Made by a program: the position numbers and the translations under genes
Shown here: in pieces, positions 1-7,338 of the stretch
Layout: every line of letters begins with the position of its first letter
Position numbering within the stretch: position 1 is the stretch's first letter
Notes under the pieces: model-generated
What the model saw: only the letters and a program-made list of their open reading frames with translations
Databases searched by the model: none
Told to the model about the DNA's origin: nothing
NCBI GenBank assembly: GCA_002684755.1
Contig: NYVS01000061.1
Span: 24,097-34,984 of the forward strand
DNA: 10,888 nucleotides
DNA from: Phycisphaerae bacterium
Lineage (GTDB): Bacteria > Planctomycetota > Phycisphaerae > Phycisphaerales > SM1A02
Direction: 5' to 3'

Positions 1-194
1 TCGCCGAGTTCGTACTCGAGCTGCCGGCTCCGGGCTTCCGCGTCGTCGAGGTTCTTCTGGGTGCTGGCGAGATTGTCGCGGAGCTCGCGGTTCTCGTCGA
101 GCAGCGCCTGCTGGTTGGTCTTGTTGCCCGTGTCGCAGCCGGCCATCGAAGCGGCGGCGGCGAGCACGCCGATGAGGAGAAGTCGTCCGTGCAT
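1..194 (-). CDS. Coiled-coil lipoprotein, N-terminal fragment (runs off left edge)
   Basis: This is the first 64 codons of a leftward gene whose 3' end lies outside the window. It starts at ATG (194-192), with GGAAGG about 10 bases upstream as a likely ribosome binding site. The product begins MHGRLLLIGVLAAAASMAGC: a short basic start, a hydrophobic stretch and a lipobox (M-A-G-C, Cys20), so it should be a signal-peptidase-II lipoprotein anchored in the envelope. After the cysteine, residues about 27-64 are rich in Asn, Glu, Gln, Leu and Arg with heptad-like spacing, which suggests a coiled coil. In many Gram-negative bacteria this layout precedes an OmpA-like peptidoglycan-binding domain, but that part is not visible here, so the function is unassigned. 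It lies downstream of the prepilin peptidase gene, behind 146 bp containing stem-loops, so it probably has its own promoter. Confidence 0.75.
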   Translation of the reverse strand, partial: MHGRLLLIGVLAAAASMAGCDTGNKTNQQALLDENRELRDNLASTQKNLDDAEARSRQLEYELG

Positions 195-217
195 GTCGTT
201 GAATCCTTCCGTGTTCA

Positions 218-240
218 CCTTCGGGATACGACGCCGAAGG
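218..240 (-). promoter_or_regulatory. Stem-loop in the leader of the lipoprotein gene
   Basis: A perfect 7-bp inverted repeat, CCTTCGG (218-224) and CCGAAGG (234-240), encloses a 9-base loop. It lies 24-46 bases upstream of the lipoprotein start codon, so on the leftward transcript it would fold in the 5' leader. It could affect transcript stability or translation, or be a protein-binding site. I recognise no known riboswitch or operator class. The repeat is seen directly; its role is a guess. Confidence 0.3.
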
Positions 241-293
241 GTCTTCCTTGACTCGGGGGGGCTTCCGCGGCCCCTTTGGAATCACAATCCGAG

Positions 294-340
294 GGAATCC
301 GGGTCTTTTCGGATTCCGGGCCGAGTGTATCGCGGCTCGG
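294..340 (-). terminator. Possible terminator after the prepilin peptidase gene
   Basis: A perfect 8-bp inverted repeat, GGAATCCG (294-301) and CGGATTCC (310-317), has an 8-base loop. A second, smaller stem, CCGAG (321-325) with CTCGG (336-340), abuts the prepilin peptidase stop codon. On the leftward transcript these are two tandem hairpins in the first 47 bases after the gene. No U-run follows the main stem, so it is not a classical intrinsic terminator. It may be a weak or Rho-assisted terminator or a 3'-end stabiliser. Confidence 0.4.
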
Positions 341-1561
341 TCAGTTCGGGGGCTGAAGCAGCATTCGCTGCAGTTCGTCCACAAAGGGACGTGCGACCAT
401 CACCAGCACCGTGGCGGCGGCAAGGTGCGGTCCATACGGGAGTTCCCGCGTCGAACGACCCCGAAGCGTCGCCACGAACCGGGTCACCGCGATCCAGGCC
501 AGTGCGATGAACGGCGCGAGGAAGAAGATCCGGATCGGGTCGATCCAGCCCAGGGCCGCGCCGATCCCCGCGAGGAGATGCACGTCGCCCATTCCCATCG
601 CCTCCCGGCCGAAGGCGAGGGTTCCGAGGATTCTGATCGCCCAGACCAGCCCCCCACCGATGAACCAGCCGAAGACCGACGCACCGAGGACTTCGAGGAG
701 ATGCGGCGGAGTGCCGTCCGACTTCAGGAGGGTGTGGATCCCCCATCCGAGGAGCCCCCCGAACAGGATCGGGAGCAGGAAGAGGACCTCGACGCCCATT
801 TCACGACGCCCATGCGGATACTCCGCGAGCACGTCCCCCTCCGGCACGAAGTCCTCGTAGTCGGCGAAACTCCGGCGAATCCGACCGGTGCGGAGCAGGA
901 AACAGGCGATCAACGTCCCCCCTGCGGCCCCGAGCGCGATCCAGATCACCGGCCAGCTCGCCAACGGAAGCGGAAACGACGCCATGTCCGTCGACGGCGA
1001 CGAGAGGATCGCCTGAAGCCCCCAGCCGGCGAACGCCGCGATCGTCATCGCGGTCGTGATCCCGGCCGGGATCAGGAACGTACGGGCGTCGACCACGGTG
1101 GCGGCGACCAGGGCGCTGAGCAGTGCGACCATCACGCCGTAGGCCGGCCAGGCGGTTCCGAAGCGGGAAAGCGTCCACCAGTCACCACCGATCTCGGCGA
1201 CCCAGGAACCACGGGGCGGCCAGAAGAGGACGAAGTAGACCGTCGCGAAGAGGCCCCCCATCAGCAGTTCGACGAGCGGATACTGGATGCTGATCCGTCC
1301 TCGACATCGCCGACATCGACCAAGAAGCAGGAGCCACCCGACGATCGGCAGATTCTCTCGCCACGTGAGTCGCCAACCGCAACGCGGGCACCGGCTGGGT
1401 GGACTGACCACGCTCCGGCCCGCCGGCAGGCGGTAGACCACGACGTTCAGGAAGCTGCCGACCGAGGCACCGAACGCGAAGAGGAAGATCGCCGTCGCGA
1501 TCCGTGGCGACCAGATCACGAGCCAGTCCGGCAGCGTGCCCACGACGCCGAGGAACGTCAT
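341..1561 (-). CDS. Prepilin peptidase / N-methyltransferase (type IV pili or type II secretion)
   Basis: This is a bifunctional inner-membrane aspartic protease (peptidase family A24). It cleaves the leader of type IV prepilins and pseudopilins and methylates the new N-terminus. The 406-residue protein has a GASVGSFLNVVVYRLP signature (31-46) and a four-cysteine zinc-type site (Cys58, Cys61, Cys83, Cys86). The two catalytic aspartates are Asp158 in VDARTFLIP and Asp326 in GMGDVHLLAGIGAALGW, the GxGD motif. Many hydrophobic helices follow throughout. Typical family members have about 250-290 residues. The excess is mostly between the two aspartates (168 residues), including a charged loop (about 224-258) with the sequence YPHGRREMGVEVLFLLP. 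The start is ATG, with AAAGG 8 bases upstream. It follows xseB by 51 bp and is probably co-transcribed. No pilin or secretion gene is visible nearby. The family assignment is firm; which secretion system it serves cannot be told. Confidence 0.93.
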   Translation of the reverse strand: MTFLGVVGTLPDWLVIWSPRIATAIFLFAFGASVGSFLNVVVYRLPAGRSVVSPPSRCPRCGWRLTWRENLPIVGWLLLLGRCRRCRGRISIQYPLVELLMGGLFATVYFVLFWPPRGSWVAEIGGDWWTLSRFGTAWPAYGVMVALLSALVAATVVDARTFLIPAGITTAMTIAAFAGWGLQAILSSPSTDMASFPLPLASWPVIWIALGAAGGTLIACFLLRTGRIRRSFADYEDFVPEGDVLAEYPHGRREMGVEVLFLLPILFGGLLGWGIHTLLKSDGTPPHLLEVLGASVFGWFIGGGLVWAIRILGTLAFGREAMGMGDVHLLAGIGAALGWIDPIRIFFLAPFIALAWIAVTRFVATLRGRSTRELPYGPHLAAATVLVMVARPFVDELQRMLLQPPN

Positions 1562-1566
1562 CGGTG

Positions 1567-1582
1567 ACGCCTTTCGAGGCGT
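1567..1582 (-). promoter_or_regulatory. Small hairpin overlapping the prepilin peptidase ribosome binding site
   Basis: A perfect 6-bp inverted repeat, ACGCCT and AGGCGT, encloses a 4-base loop. On the leftward mRNA the loop reads CGAA, and the AAAGG ribosome binding site spans the end of the loop and the 3' arm, 8 bases before the ATG. Folding would partly hide the site, which could dampen translation unless ribosomes arriving from xseB open it. The geometry is seen directly; any regulation is inferred. Confidence 0.25.
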
Positions 1583-1612
1583 TCGTGGTTTCCGGCGGAT
1601 CGACTCATCGAA

Positions 1613-1867
1613 TCAGGCGTCCTCGCCCGCGTCCGACGCATCGGCGTCGAGCTCGACCTCCGCGATCTCCGTCGCGGCCGCATCGAGAATGGACCGACAT
1701 CGCGTGAGCAGCGCCCGGCCGCGGCCGTAGGCTTCGAGGCTCTCCTCGAGGGGGATGTCGCCCTCCTCGAGTCGATCGATGATCGATTCGAGTTCCGACG
1801 CGGCCTCTTCGAAGCGGAGTGGTTCGCTGGAATCGTCCTCGGCCTGCTTGCGGGTCTTTTTCGCCAT
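1613..1867 (-). CDS. xseB: Exonuclease VII small subunit
   Basis: This is the small subunit of exonuclease VII, which degrades single-stranded DNA from both ends into oligonucleotides in repair and recombination. In the known complex several XseB chains pack along the coiled-coil arm of XseA. The 84-residue product has the family core: [20 protein letters not shown] (about 18-37), then [19 protein letters not shown], then a final helix. It ends in an acidic tail rich in Asp and Ala. The length matches the usual 70-90 residues. The start is ATG (1867-1865), with only a weak GAG upstream. It begins 12 bp after the xseA stop, the normal xseA-xseB order, so the two are surely one transcript and translation may be coupled. 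The next gene downstream is the prepilin peptidase. Confidence 0.94.
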   Translation of the reverse strand: MAKKTRKQAEDDSSEPLRFEEAASELESIIDRLEEGDIPLEESLEAYGRGRALLTRCRSILDAAATEIAEVELDADASDAGEDA

Positions 1868-1879
1868 GGTCGGACTCTA

Positions 1880-3400
1880 TCAGGCCCCGGGATCGGAACC
1901 CGAATCGCCGCGGACGCGATCGACGGTGGCGTCGAACTCGCCCCGGGCGAGCCGGGTGGTGACGGTGACGCCCGCCTTGAGCCGGGAGGCGTCCCGGACC
2001 GGACGCCCCTCGGGATCGAGCGTGAGGGAGTACCCCCGATCGAGGACCTGTTCGGGCCCGACCGATCGAAGTCGTCGGGCGGCGTGCTCCACGAGGGTGC
2101 GGTGGCGTTCGAGCCGCGTCGTCATGGCGCGATGAAGCCGATGGGCGGCGGCTTCGATCCGGCTCGTCGCCATCGCGGCTCGATTCCGCGGACTGGAGGC
2201 GGTGAGTCGTGACTCCGATCGATTGATCCGCGTCGTCGAGGCGGCCAGTCGAGCTCGAACCGCGAGGTCGAGTCGGGCCTCGAGCGTCTTCACCCGCCGA
2301 AGGTGCGGATCGACCAGGCGTTCCGGGCGTCGAAGCAGTTCGTGGCGGGCGGATGCGGCGAGCCTGGCATCAGCGCGTTCGAGCCGTCCCTCGACGAGCA
2401 TCCGGAGGCGTCCCAGTCGCGCGTCGAGCACGCCGCGATGCTCCCGGGCGTCCGGCACCAGCTGCATCGCGGCCTGCGTCGGCGTCGATGCCCGGGCGTC
2501 CGCGGCCAGTTCGGCGATGGAGGTGTCGGTCTCGTGTCCGATCGCGGCGATCAAGGGAACCGGAGGCGGGCCCCCTCGTTGGTGTCGTTCGATCGCCCGT
2601 CGCCGCGAGTGATGGATGGCATCGGCCACCTCGCGTTCGTTGAAGCACCAGAGATCCTCGATGCTCCCCCCGCCCCGGGTCAGCACGATCGCGTCCACGC
2701 CGAGGGCGGCGGCCTGGTCGCGGGCGGCGTGAATCGCCTGCGCAATCCGGGGGGTCGCGGGCGCTCCCTGCACCGGAACGTGATGCATCAGCACCTCGAA
2801 TCCGGGCCATCGCTGTCGCGCGGTCGCCTCGACGTCGCGACGGGCGGCCCCGTCCCGGCTGGTGATCATGAGCAGGCGCCGAGGGAACTCCGGCATCGGA
2901 AGCCGGGCCGCCGGATCGAAGTACCCGGCCTCCGCGAGCGTCGATTTGAGTCGCTCGAATCGTTGATGGAGGTCGCCCTCGCCTTCGGCCCGCAGCCGAC
3001 TCACGATGAGCGAGAGCCGACCGCCTCGGTCCCAGTATTCGAGTCGGCCCGTGGCGACGACCATCCGCCCGAGTTCCGGTGTCGCGCATTCGCGGTCGAG
3101 CCGTCGCCGCTGCGCGAAGAAGGAGCAGCTGATCTGCGCGTCGGTGCCGTCCTTCAGCGTGAAGTACCAGTGGTCGGCGAGCCGGGGGGAGCCGACCTCG
3201 CCGAGGATGCTGATCTCCCGACCGCCGTCGATCTCCCTCAGCGATCGGTTGAGCAGCGTCACCGCCTCGCGGACCGAGTACGGCCGGGGCGTCGATGGTT
3301 CGGCGGGCGACGCGGGCGCCTCGGTGTCGTTCCCCGCGGACTGCACGAACAGCATCGCGTCGGTGATCGATCGTCGGTTCTTCGGGGGTCTGGATGCCAC
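1880..3400 (-). CDS. xseA: Exonuclease VII large subunit
   Basis: This is the catalytic subunit of exonuclease VII. An N-terminal OB-fold DNA-binding domain (about 39-140, starting PRPYSVREAVTLLN) leads into the nuclease core. That core carries the residues known to be essential in E. coli XseA: Asp189 in GAARRDV, Arg242 in RGGGSIEDLW, and His289 and Asp292 in IGHETDTSIAELAADARAST. A long Arg/Ala/Leu-rich helical arm (about 315-450) is the expected XseB-binding coiled coil. The C-terminal cap has the family's LDRGYSLTLD (463-472) and ARGEFDATV. At 506 residues it is slightly longer than E. coli XseA. The start used here is GTG at 3400. An ATG at 3355 (residue 16) is a real alternative, because nothing before residue 39 is conserved and neither start has a clear ribosome binding site. 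It is transcribed divergently from recG. Confidence 0.93.
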   Translation of the reverse strand: MASRPPKNRRSITDAMLFVQSAGNDTEAPASPAEPSTPRPYSVREAVTLLNRSLREIDGGREISILGEVGSPRLADHWYFTLKDGTDAQISCSFFAQRRRLDRECATPELGRMVVATGRLEYWDRGGRLSLIVSRLRAEGEGDLHQRFERLKSTLAEAGYFDPAARLPMPEFPRRLLMITSRDGAARRDVEATARQRWPGFEVLMHHVPVQGAPATPRIAQAIHAARDQAAALGVDAIVLTRGGGSIEDLWCFNEREVADAIHHSRRRAIERHQRGGPPPVPLIAAIGHETDTSIAELAADARASTPTQAAMQLVPDAREHRGVLDARLGRLRMLVEGRLERADARLAASARHELLRRPERLVDPHLRRVKTLEARLDLAVRARLAASTTRINRSESRLTASSPRNRAAMATSRIEAAAHRLHRAMTTRLERHRTLVEHAARRLRSVGPEQVLDRGYSLTLDPEGRPVRDASRLKAGVTVTTRLARGEFDATVDRVRGDSGSDPGA

Positions 3401-3444
3401 GGACGTATGCTACGTCTCCGAACCGAGCCGCACCGGATCCCGAG
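3401..3444. promoter_or_regulatory. Divergent xseA / recG promoter region with a perfect inverted repeat
   Basis: This short spacer lies between the divergent xseA and recG starts; it widens to about 89 bp if xseA starts at 3355. It contains a perfect inverted repeat, GACGTA (3402-3407), TGC, TACGTC (3411-3416). The centre also gives a TATGCT (rightward) or TAGCAT (leftward) hexamer that resembles a -10 box on either strand, but I find no matching -35 box. A dimeric repressor bound here could control both repair transcripts. I cannot match the repeat to an LexA box that I know. The repeat is seen; its operator role is inferred. Confidence 0.4.
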
Positions 3445-5556
3445 ATGACCGACGTTCCAGCGATCAAGATCGACGACCCGATCGAAGCCGTTCCCGGCGT
3501 GGGCCCGAGGACCGCGGCGATCCTGCAGCGACTCACCATCGGCACGGTCGGTGATCTCCTCGATCACGTCCCGATCCGCTACGAACAGGAGCATGCCGAG
3601 GCCTCGATCGCCGAGGTGGACGCCTCCATCCCGGACGAGGACGGAACGACCGCGAACGTCGCGGTCCGTGGGGAGATCGCGGCGATCAAGGTTCCACCCG
3701 GGCGGCGTCCGAGGATCGAGGCGACCCTCGAGGACGACTCCGGCCGGATCCAACTCGTGTGGTTCAACGCGCCCTGGCTCCGGAACAAGCTCCGGCCCGG
3801 CATGGCGGTGGTCGCCGAGGGCCGGGCCAAGCGGTATCGCGGTTATCTCCAGCTCGCGAACCCCCAGTGGCGGACGGTCGACGACGCCGAGGATCTTCCC
3901 GCCCGGGATGCCCGCCTTCGGCCGGTCTACGGCGCGAGCGAGGACCTCCCCAGCCGACGGATCGAGGAATTCGTCGAACGGATCCTCGAACCGGTCACGA
4001 TGGCGATGGAGGATCCACTGCCGGAGCGATTCCGGCATGCGCGGGCCCTTCGGCCCCTCGGCGAGGCGTACCGAGCCATCCACCGGCCCGACTCCCGCCG
4101 CGATGCCGCCGACGGTCGCCGGCGCCTCGCCTACGACGAGCTCTTCCTGCTCCAGCTCGGCGTCATGATGAAACGTCGACATCTCCGGTCGACCCTCACC
4201 GCGGCCGCCCTCGAGACCACGCCGGACATCCAGACTCGGATCCGCGATCGATTCCCCTTCGACCTGACGCCGGACCAGGTCCGGGTGTGTGGAGAAATCG
4301 GCAACGACCTCGCCCGGAGCATTCCCACCAACCGGTTGCTTCAGGGTGACGTCGGTGCGGGCAAGACCGCGGTCGCGGTCCACGCGATGCTGCTCGCCGC
4401 GGCCCATGGTCACCAGGCGGCCCTGATGGCGCCGACCTCGATCCTCGCGGAACAGCACCACGCCTCGATCGGACGGATGCTCGAAGGCGCGTCGCTCGAG
4501 ATCGGACTGTTGACCGGCTCGACGCCGCCCGTCGAGAAGCGGCCGCTGCTCGAACGCATCGCCGATGGAAGTCAGCGGCTGCTGGTCGGGACCCACGCCC
4601 TGCTGTCGGAGAAGACCGAGTTCGCGGATCTCGCCCTGGTGATCATCGACGAGCAGCATCGCTTCGGGGTCGAACAGCGGTCGCGACTCCGTCGGCCCAA
4701 TCGAGACGGCCGGGTTCCCCACGTCCTCGTCATGACCGCGACGCCGATTCCCCGGACGCTCTCGCTCACGGTCTTCGGTGACCTCGACGTCTCGGCGATC
4801 CGGGAGCTGCCGCCGGGACGATCACCCACCGTCACCCGGGTGGTCACGCCGAGCAAGGCCCCGGACGTCTACGGATTCCTCGCCGATCGCGTCGCGGCGG
4901 GCGAACAGGGTTTCGTGGTGGTGCCCGCGGTCGAGGAATCCGACGCCGGCCTCGCGGACGTCGAGAATCATCGGGCGATGCTCGAAGCGGGACCGCTCGC
5001 GGGACTTCGTCTCGCGGGCGTTCATGGACGGATGAAGCCCGCCGAACGGGAAGCGGTGATGAGCCGGTTTCGGGCCGGGGAGATCGACGTCCTCGTGGCC
5101 ACGGTCGTCATCGAGGTGGGCGTCGACGTCCCGAACGCGACGGTGATGGTGATCGAGCATGCGGAGCGGTTCGGCCTCGCCCAGCTTCATCAGCTCCGGG
5201 GTCGGGTCGGCCGGGGGTCCGCCCGCGGCGTCTGCGCCTTGATCGGCGAGCCGACGACCGAAGAGGGACGCCGTCGCCTCGAGGCGATCGCCTCGACGGA
5301 CGACGGATTCGAGATCGCTGAACTCGACCTCGGGATTCGCGGTCCGGGCGAACTCTTCGGCGCTCGTCAATCCGGACTTCCCCCCTTCCGCGTCGCGGAT
5401 CTGCTCGCCGATCTCGATCTCCTGCGCGTCGCGCGGGAGGACGCCTCGAGCTGGATCGAAGAGGATCCACGGTTGCTGGGGCCCGATGCGGTGACCCTCC
5501 GGCGGCAGCTGCTCGACCGATACGGCGCGACCCTCGGACTCGGCGACGTCGGCTGA
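3445..5556 (+). CDS. recG: ATP-dependent DNA helicase RecG
   Basis: RecG is a superfamily 2 double-strand DNA translocase that remodels stalled replication forks and migrates Holliday junctions. The 703-residue product has the usual length and order. It starts with a GVGPRT segment (about 20-25), then an OB-fold wedge domain (about 75-145). The helicase core has Walker A GDVGAGKT (301-308), the DEQH box with RFGVEQR (402-412), MTATPIPRTL (430-439) and motif VI QLRGRVGRG (583-591). The C-terminal RecG motif, LGIRGPGELFGARQSGLP, follows. The start chosen is ATG 3445, because the conserved part begins almost at once after it. An in-frame ATG at 3394 would add 17 unremarkable residues and overlap the xseA start. 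polX follows after 26 bp, so the two are probably co-transcribed. Confidence 0.96.
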   Translation: MTDVPAIKIDDPIEAVPGVGPRTAAILQRLTIGTVGDLLDHVPIRYEQEHAEASIAEVDASIPDEDGTTANVAVRGEIAAIKVPPGRRPRIEATLEDDSGRIQLVWFNAPWLRNKLRPGMAVVAEGRAKRYRGYLQLANPQWRTVDDAEDLPARDARLRPVYGASEDLPSRRIEEFVERILEPVTMAMEDPLPERFRHARALRPLGEAYRAIHRPDSRRDAADGRRRLAYDELFLLQLGVMMKRRHLRSTLTAAALETTPDIQTRIRDRFPFDLTPDQVRVCGEIGNDLARSIPTNRLLQGDVGAGKTAVAVHAMLLAAAHGHQAALMAPTSILAEQHHASIGRMLEGASLEIGLLTGSTPPVEKRPLLERIADGSQRLLVGTHALLSEKTEFADLALVIIDEQHRFGVEQRSRLRRPNRDGRVPHVLVMTATPIPRTLSLTVFGDLDVSAIRELPPGRSPTVTRVVTPSKAPDVYGFLADRVAAGEQGFVVVPAVEESDAGLADVENHRAMLEAGPLAGLRLAGVHGRMKPAEREAVMSRFRAGEIDVLVATVVIEVGVDVPNATVMVIEHAERFGLAQLHQLRGRVGRGSARGVCALIGEPTTEEGRRRLEAIASTDDGFEIAELDLGIRGPGELFGARQSGLPPFRVADLLADLDLLRVAREDASSWIEEDPRLLGPDAVTLRRQLLDRYGATLGLGDVG

Positions 5557-5582
5557 GGGGCGCGGCGGCGTAGGATGTCCGC

Positions 5583-7337
5583 ATGAGCAGCAACGAGGAC
5601 ATCGGGTCCATCTTCGAGGAGATGGCGACGCTTCTGGAACTCACCGGGGCCAACGGGTTCCGCGTGAACGCCCACACCAAGGTGGCCCGGGTCGTCGAGG
5701 GGCTTTCTTCGGATCTCGCCGAGGTCGCCCGCGGCGAGAAGGGCCTGGCCGAACTCCAGAAGATCGACGGCATCGGCAAATCGAGTGCCGAGAAGATCGT
5801 CGCATTCGTGGCGACCGGGACGGTGCCCGAACTCGAGGACCTGCGGTCCGAGGTGCCCGACGGGCTGCGGACGGTGATGCAGGTGCCGGGCCTCGGACCC
5901 AAGACCGTCCGCCGGTTCTGGCAGGAGGCGTCGGTGGAATCACTGGCGGATCTCGAGGCCGCCCTCGACGACGGGCGACTCGAAGCCCTGCCGCGGATGG
6001 GCCGCAAGACGCTCGACAACATCCGGGCGTCGATCGACTTCATGAAGTCGGCGGGCGACCGCCGTCGGCTGGGCGACGCGATGCCGCTCGCGGAACGCGT
6101 GGTGGCGGTGATGGAGGCGGTGCCGGGCATGCGTCGCGTGGCCTGGGCGGGAAGCCTTCGGCGCGGGCAGGAGACGATCGGCGACGTCGACATCCTCGTC
6201 AGCACGGACGATCCCGAGGCGGCGAGCACCGCGTTCCGGGAACAACCCGGCGTGAGCCGGGTGCTCGTCGCGGGCGAGACCAAGTCCTCCGTCCGGCTGG
6301 AAGAGGGAATCCAGGTCGATCTCCGGGTGGTGCCCGAGGAGGTCTGGGGTGCGACGCTGATGTATTTCACCGGCAGCAAGGATCACAACGTGGCGCTTCG
6401 GGAACGGGCGATCGCCCGGGGCCTGCGGCTCAACGAATACGGTCTGTTCCCCGAGGACGACGAGGCGACGCCGCCCCAGCAGCGCGGAATCGCCCCGGTG
6501 GCGGCCTCGACCGAGGCCGAGATCTACGAAGCGCTCGACCTCCCCTGGATTCCGCCGGAACTCCGGGTGGATCGCGACGAATTCGACCGACCGATTCCGG
6601 GCGATCTGGTCACGGTCGAGGCGATCCGGGCCGAACTCCACAGTCACACCATCGCGAGCGACGGCAAGCTCTCGATCGACGAACTCGCCGCCGCGGCGAT
6701 GGCCGGCGGTCGTGAGATCCTGGCGATCACCGATCACTCCCGATCCAGCGCCCAGGCCAACGGCCTCGACGTCGATCGGCTCCGTCGCCACGCGGACGCG
6801 ATTCGCGAGGCCGATGCGCGGATCGACGGCATCCGTCTGCTCGCGGGCAGCGAGGTCGACATCCACGCCGACGGTTCGCTCGACTACGAGGACGACGTCC
6901 TCGCGATGCTCGACGTGGTGGTCGCGAGCCCGCATGCGTCGCTCCGGCAGGAGCCCGCGGTCGCCACCGCCCGCCTCTGCGCCGCCGCCCGACATCCGCT
7001 GGTCTCGATCATCGGTCACCCGACCGGACGAATCATCGGAAGTCGCAAGGGGCTCGAGCCCGACATCGAAGCGGTCATCGCCGCCGCCATCGAGGGTGGA
7101 ACGGCCCTCGAGATCAACTCGAATCCACTGCGGCTGGATCTCCGCGACATCCACGTCCGGGCCGCGGTCGAGGCCGGTTGCCTGATCTCGATCAACACCG
7201 ACGCACACCGCGCGGAGCATCTGGAATTCATCCGGTACGGCGTGCTGACCGGTCGGCGCGGCCGGCTCGAGGCCGAGGGCTGCATCAACACGTGGGCGCC
7301 GGACCGGCTGCTCGCGTGGCTCGCCCGGAATCGCTGA
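5583..7337 (+). CDS. polX: DNA polymerase X family protein with C-terminal PHP domain
   Basis: This is a bacterial PolX, a small repair polymerase that fills short gaps, fused to a manganese-dependent PHP nuclease with 3'-5' exonuclease and end-cleaning activity. The 584 residues show an 8-kDa-like domain with helix-hairpin-helix motifs (IDGIGKSSAEKI at 61-72, VPGLGPKTV at 101-109). The polymerase palm follows: GSLRRGQETIGDVDILV with Asp201 and Asp203, then Asp246 in IQVDLRVV. The PHP domain spans about 350-580. Its metal ligands all appear intact: His353 and His355 (HSHT), Asp384 and His385 (TDHS), Glu424 (GSEVDI), His451 (SPHAS), His479 (GHPTGR), and Asp540 and His542 (NTDAH). The ATG has AGGA 7 bases upstream. 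It follows recG by 26 bp and ends at the stem-loop shared with the opposing operon. Length and motif order are normal for the family. Confidence 0.95.
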   Translation: MSSNEDIGSIFEEMATLLELTGANGFRVNAHTKVARVVEGLSSDLAEVARGEKGLAELQKIDGIGKSSAEKIVAFVATGTVPELEDLRSEVPDGLRTVMQVPGLGPKTVRRFWQEASVESLADLEAALDDGRLEALPRMGRKTLDNIRASIDFMKSAGDRRRLGDAMPLAERVVAVMEAVPGMRRVAWAGSLRRGQETIGDVDILVSTDDPEAASTAFREQPGVSRVLVAGETKSSVRLEEGIQVDLRVVPEEVWGATLMYFTGSKDHNVALRERAIARGLRLNEYGLFPEDDEATPPQQRGIAPVAASTEAEIYEALDLPWIPPELRVDRDEFDRPIPGDLVTVEAIRAELHSHTIASDGKLSIDELAAAAMAGGREILAITDHSRSSAQANGLDVDRLRRHADAIREADARIDGIRLLAGSEVDIHADGSLDYEDDVLAMLDVVVASPHASLRQEPAVATARLCAAARHPLVSIIGHPTGRIIGSRKGLEPDIEAVIAAAIEGGTALEINSNPLRLDLRDIHVRAAVEAGCLISINTDAHRAEHLEFIRYGVLTGRRGRLEAEGCINTWAPDRLLAWLARNR

Positions 7338-7338
7338 G

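Noticed and set aside
258..277. GGGGC / GCCCC stem followed by TTT on the + strand
   Set aside because: It could pass for an intrinsic terminator, but no rightward gene precedes it and the stem is only 5 bp.
248..1567. Open frame of 439 codons on the + strand, opposite the prepilin peptidase
   Set aside because: The product is a highly charged Arg/Asp/Glu/Pro sequence with no hydrophobic core. The real gene on the other strand has both catalytic aspartates and the cysteine site.
2303..3448. Open frames on both strands overlapping xseA (2303-3448 + and 2370-3545 -)
   Set aside because: Both are shadows of the XseA frame, which alone carries the conserved nuclease motifs.
3259..4722. Open frame of 487 codons on the - strand, opposite recG
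   Set aside because: It lies over the conserved RecG helicase motifs and reads as charged, motif-free sequence. It is a GC-driven shadow.
5108..7220. Two long - strand frames (5108-6379 and 5940-7220) opposite recG and polX
   Set aside because: They are low-complexity Ser/Arg- or Asp/Arg-rich translations with no motif, over intact helicase and polymerase genes.
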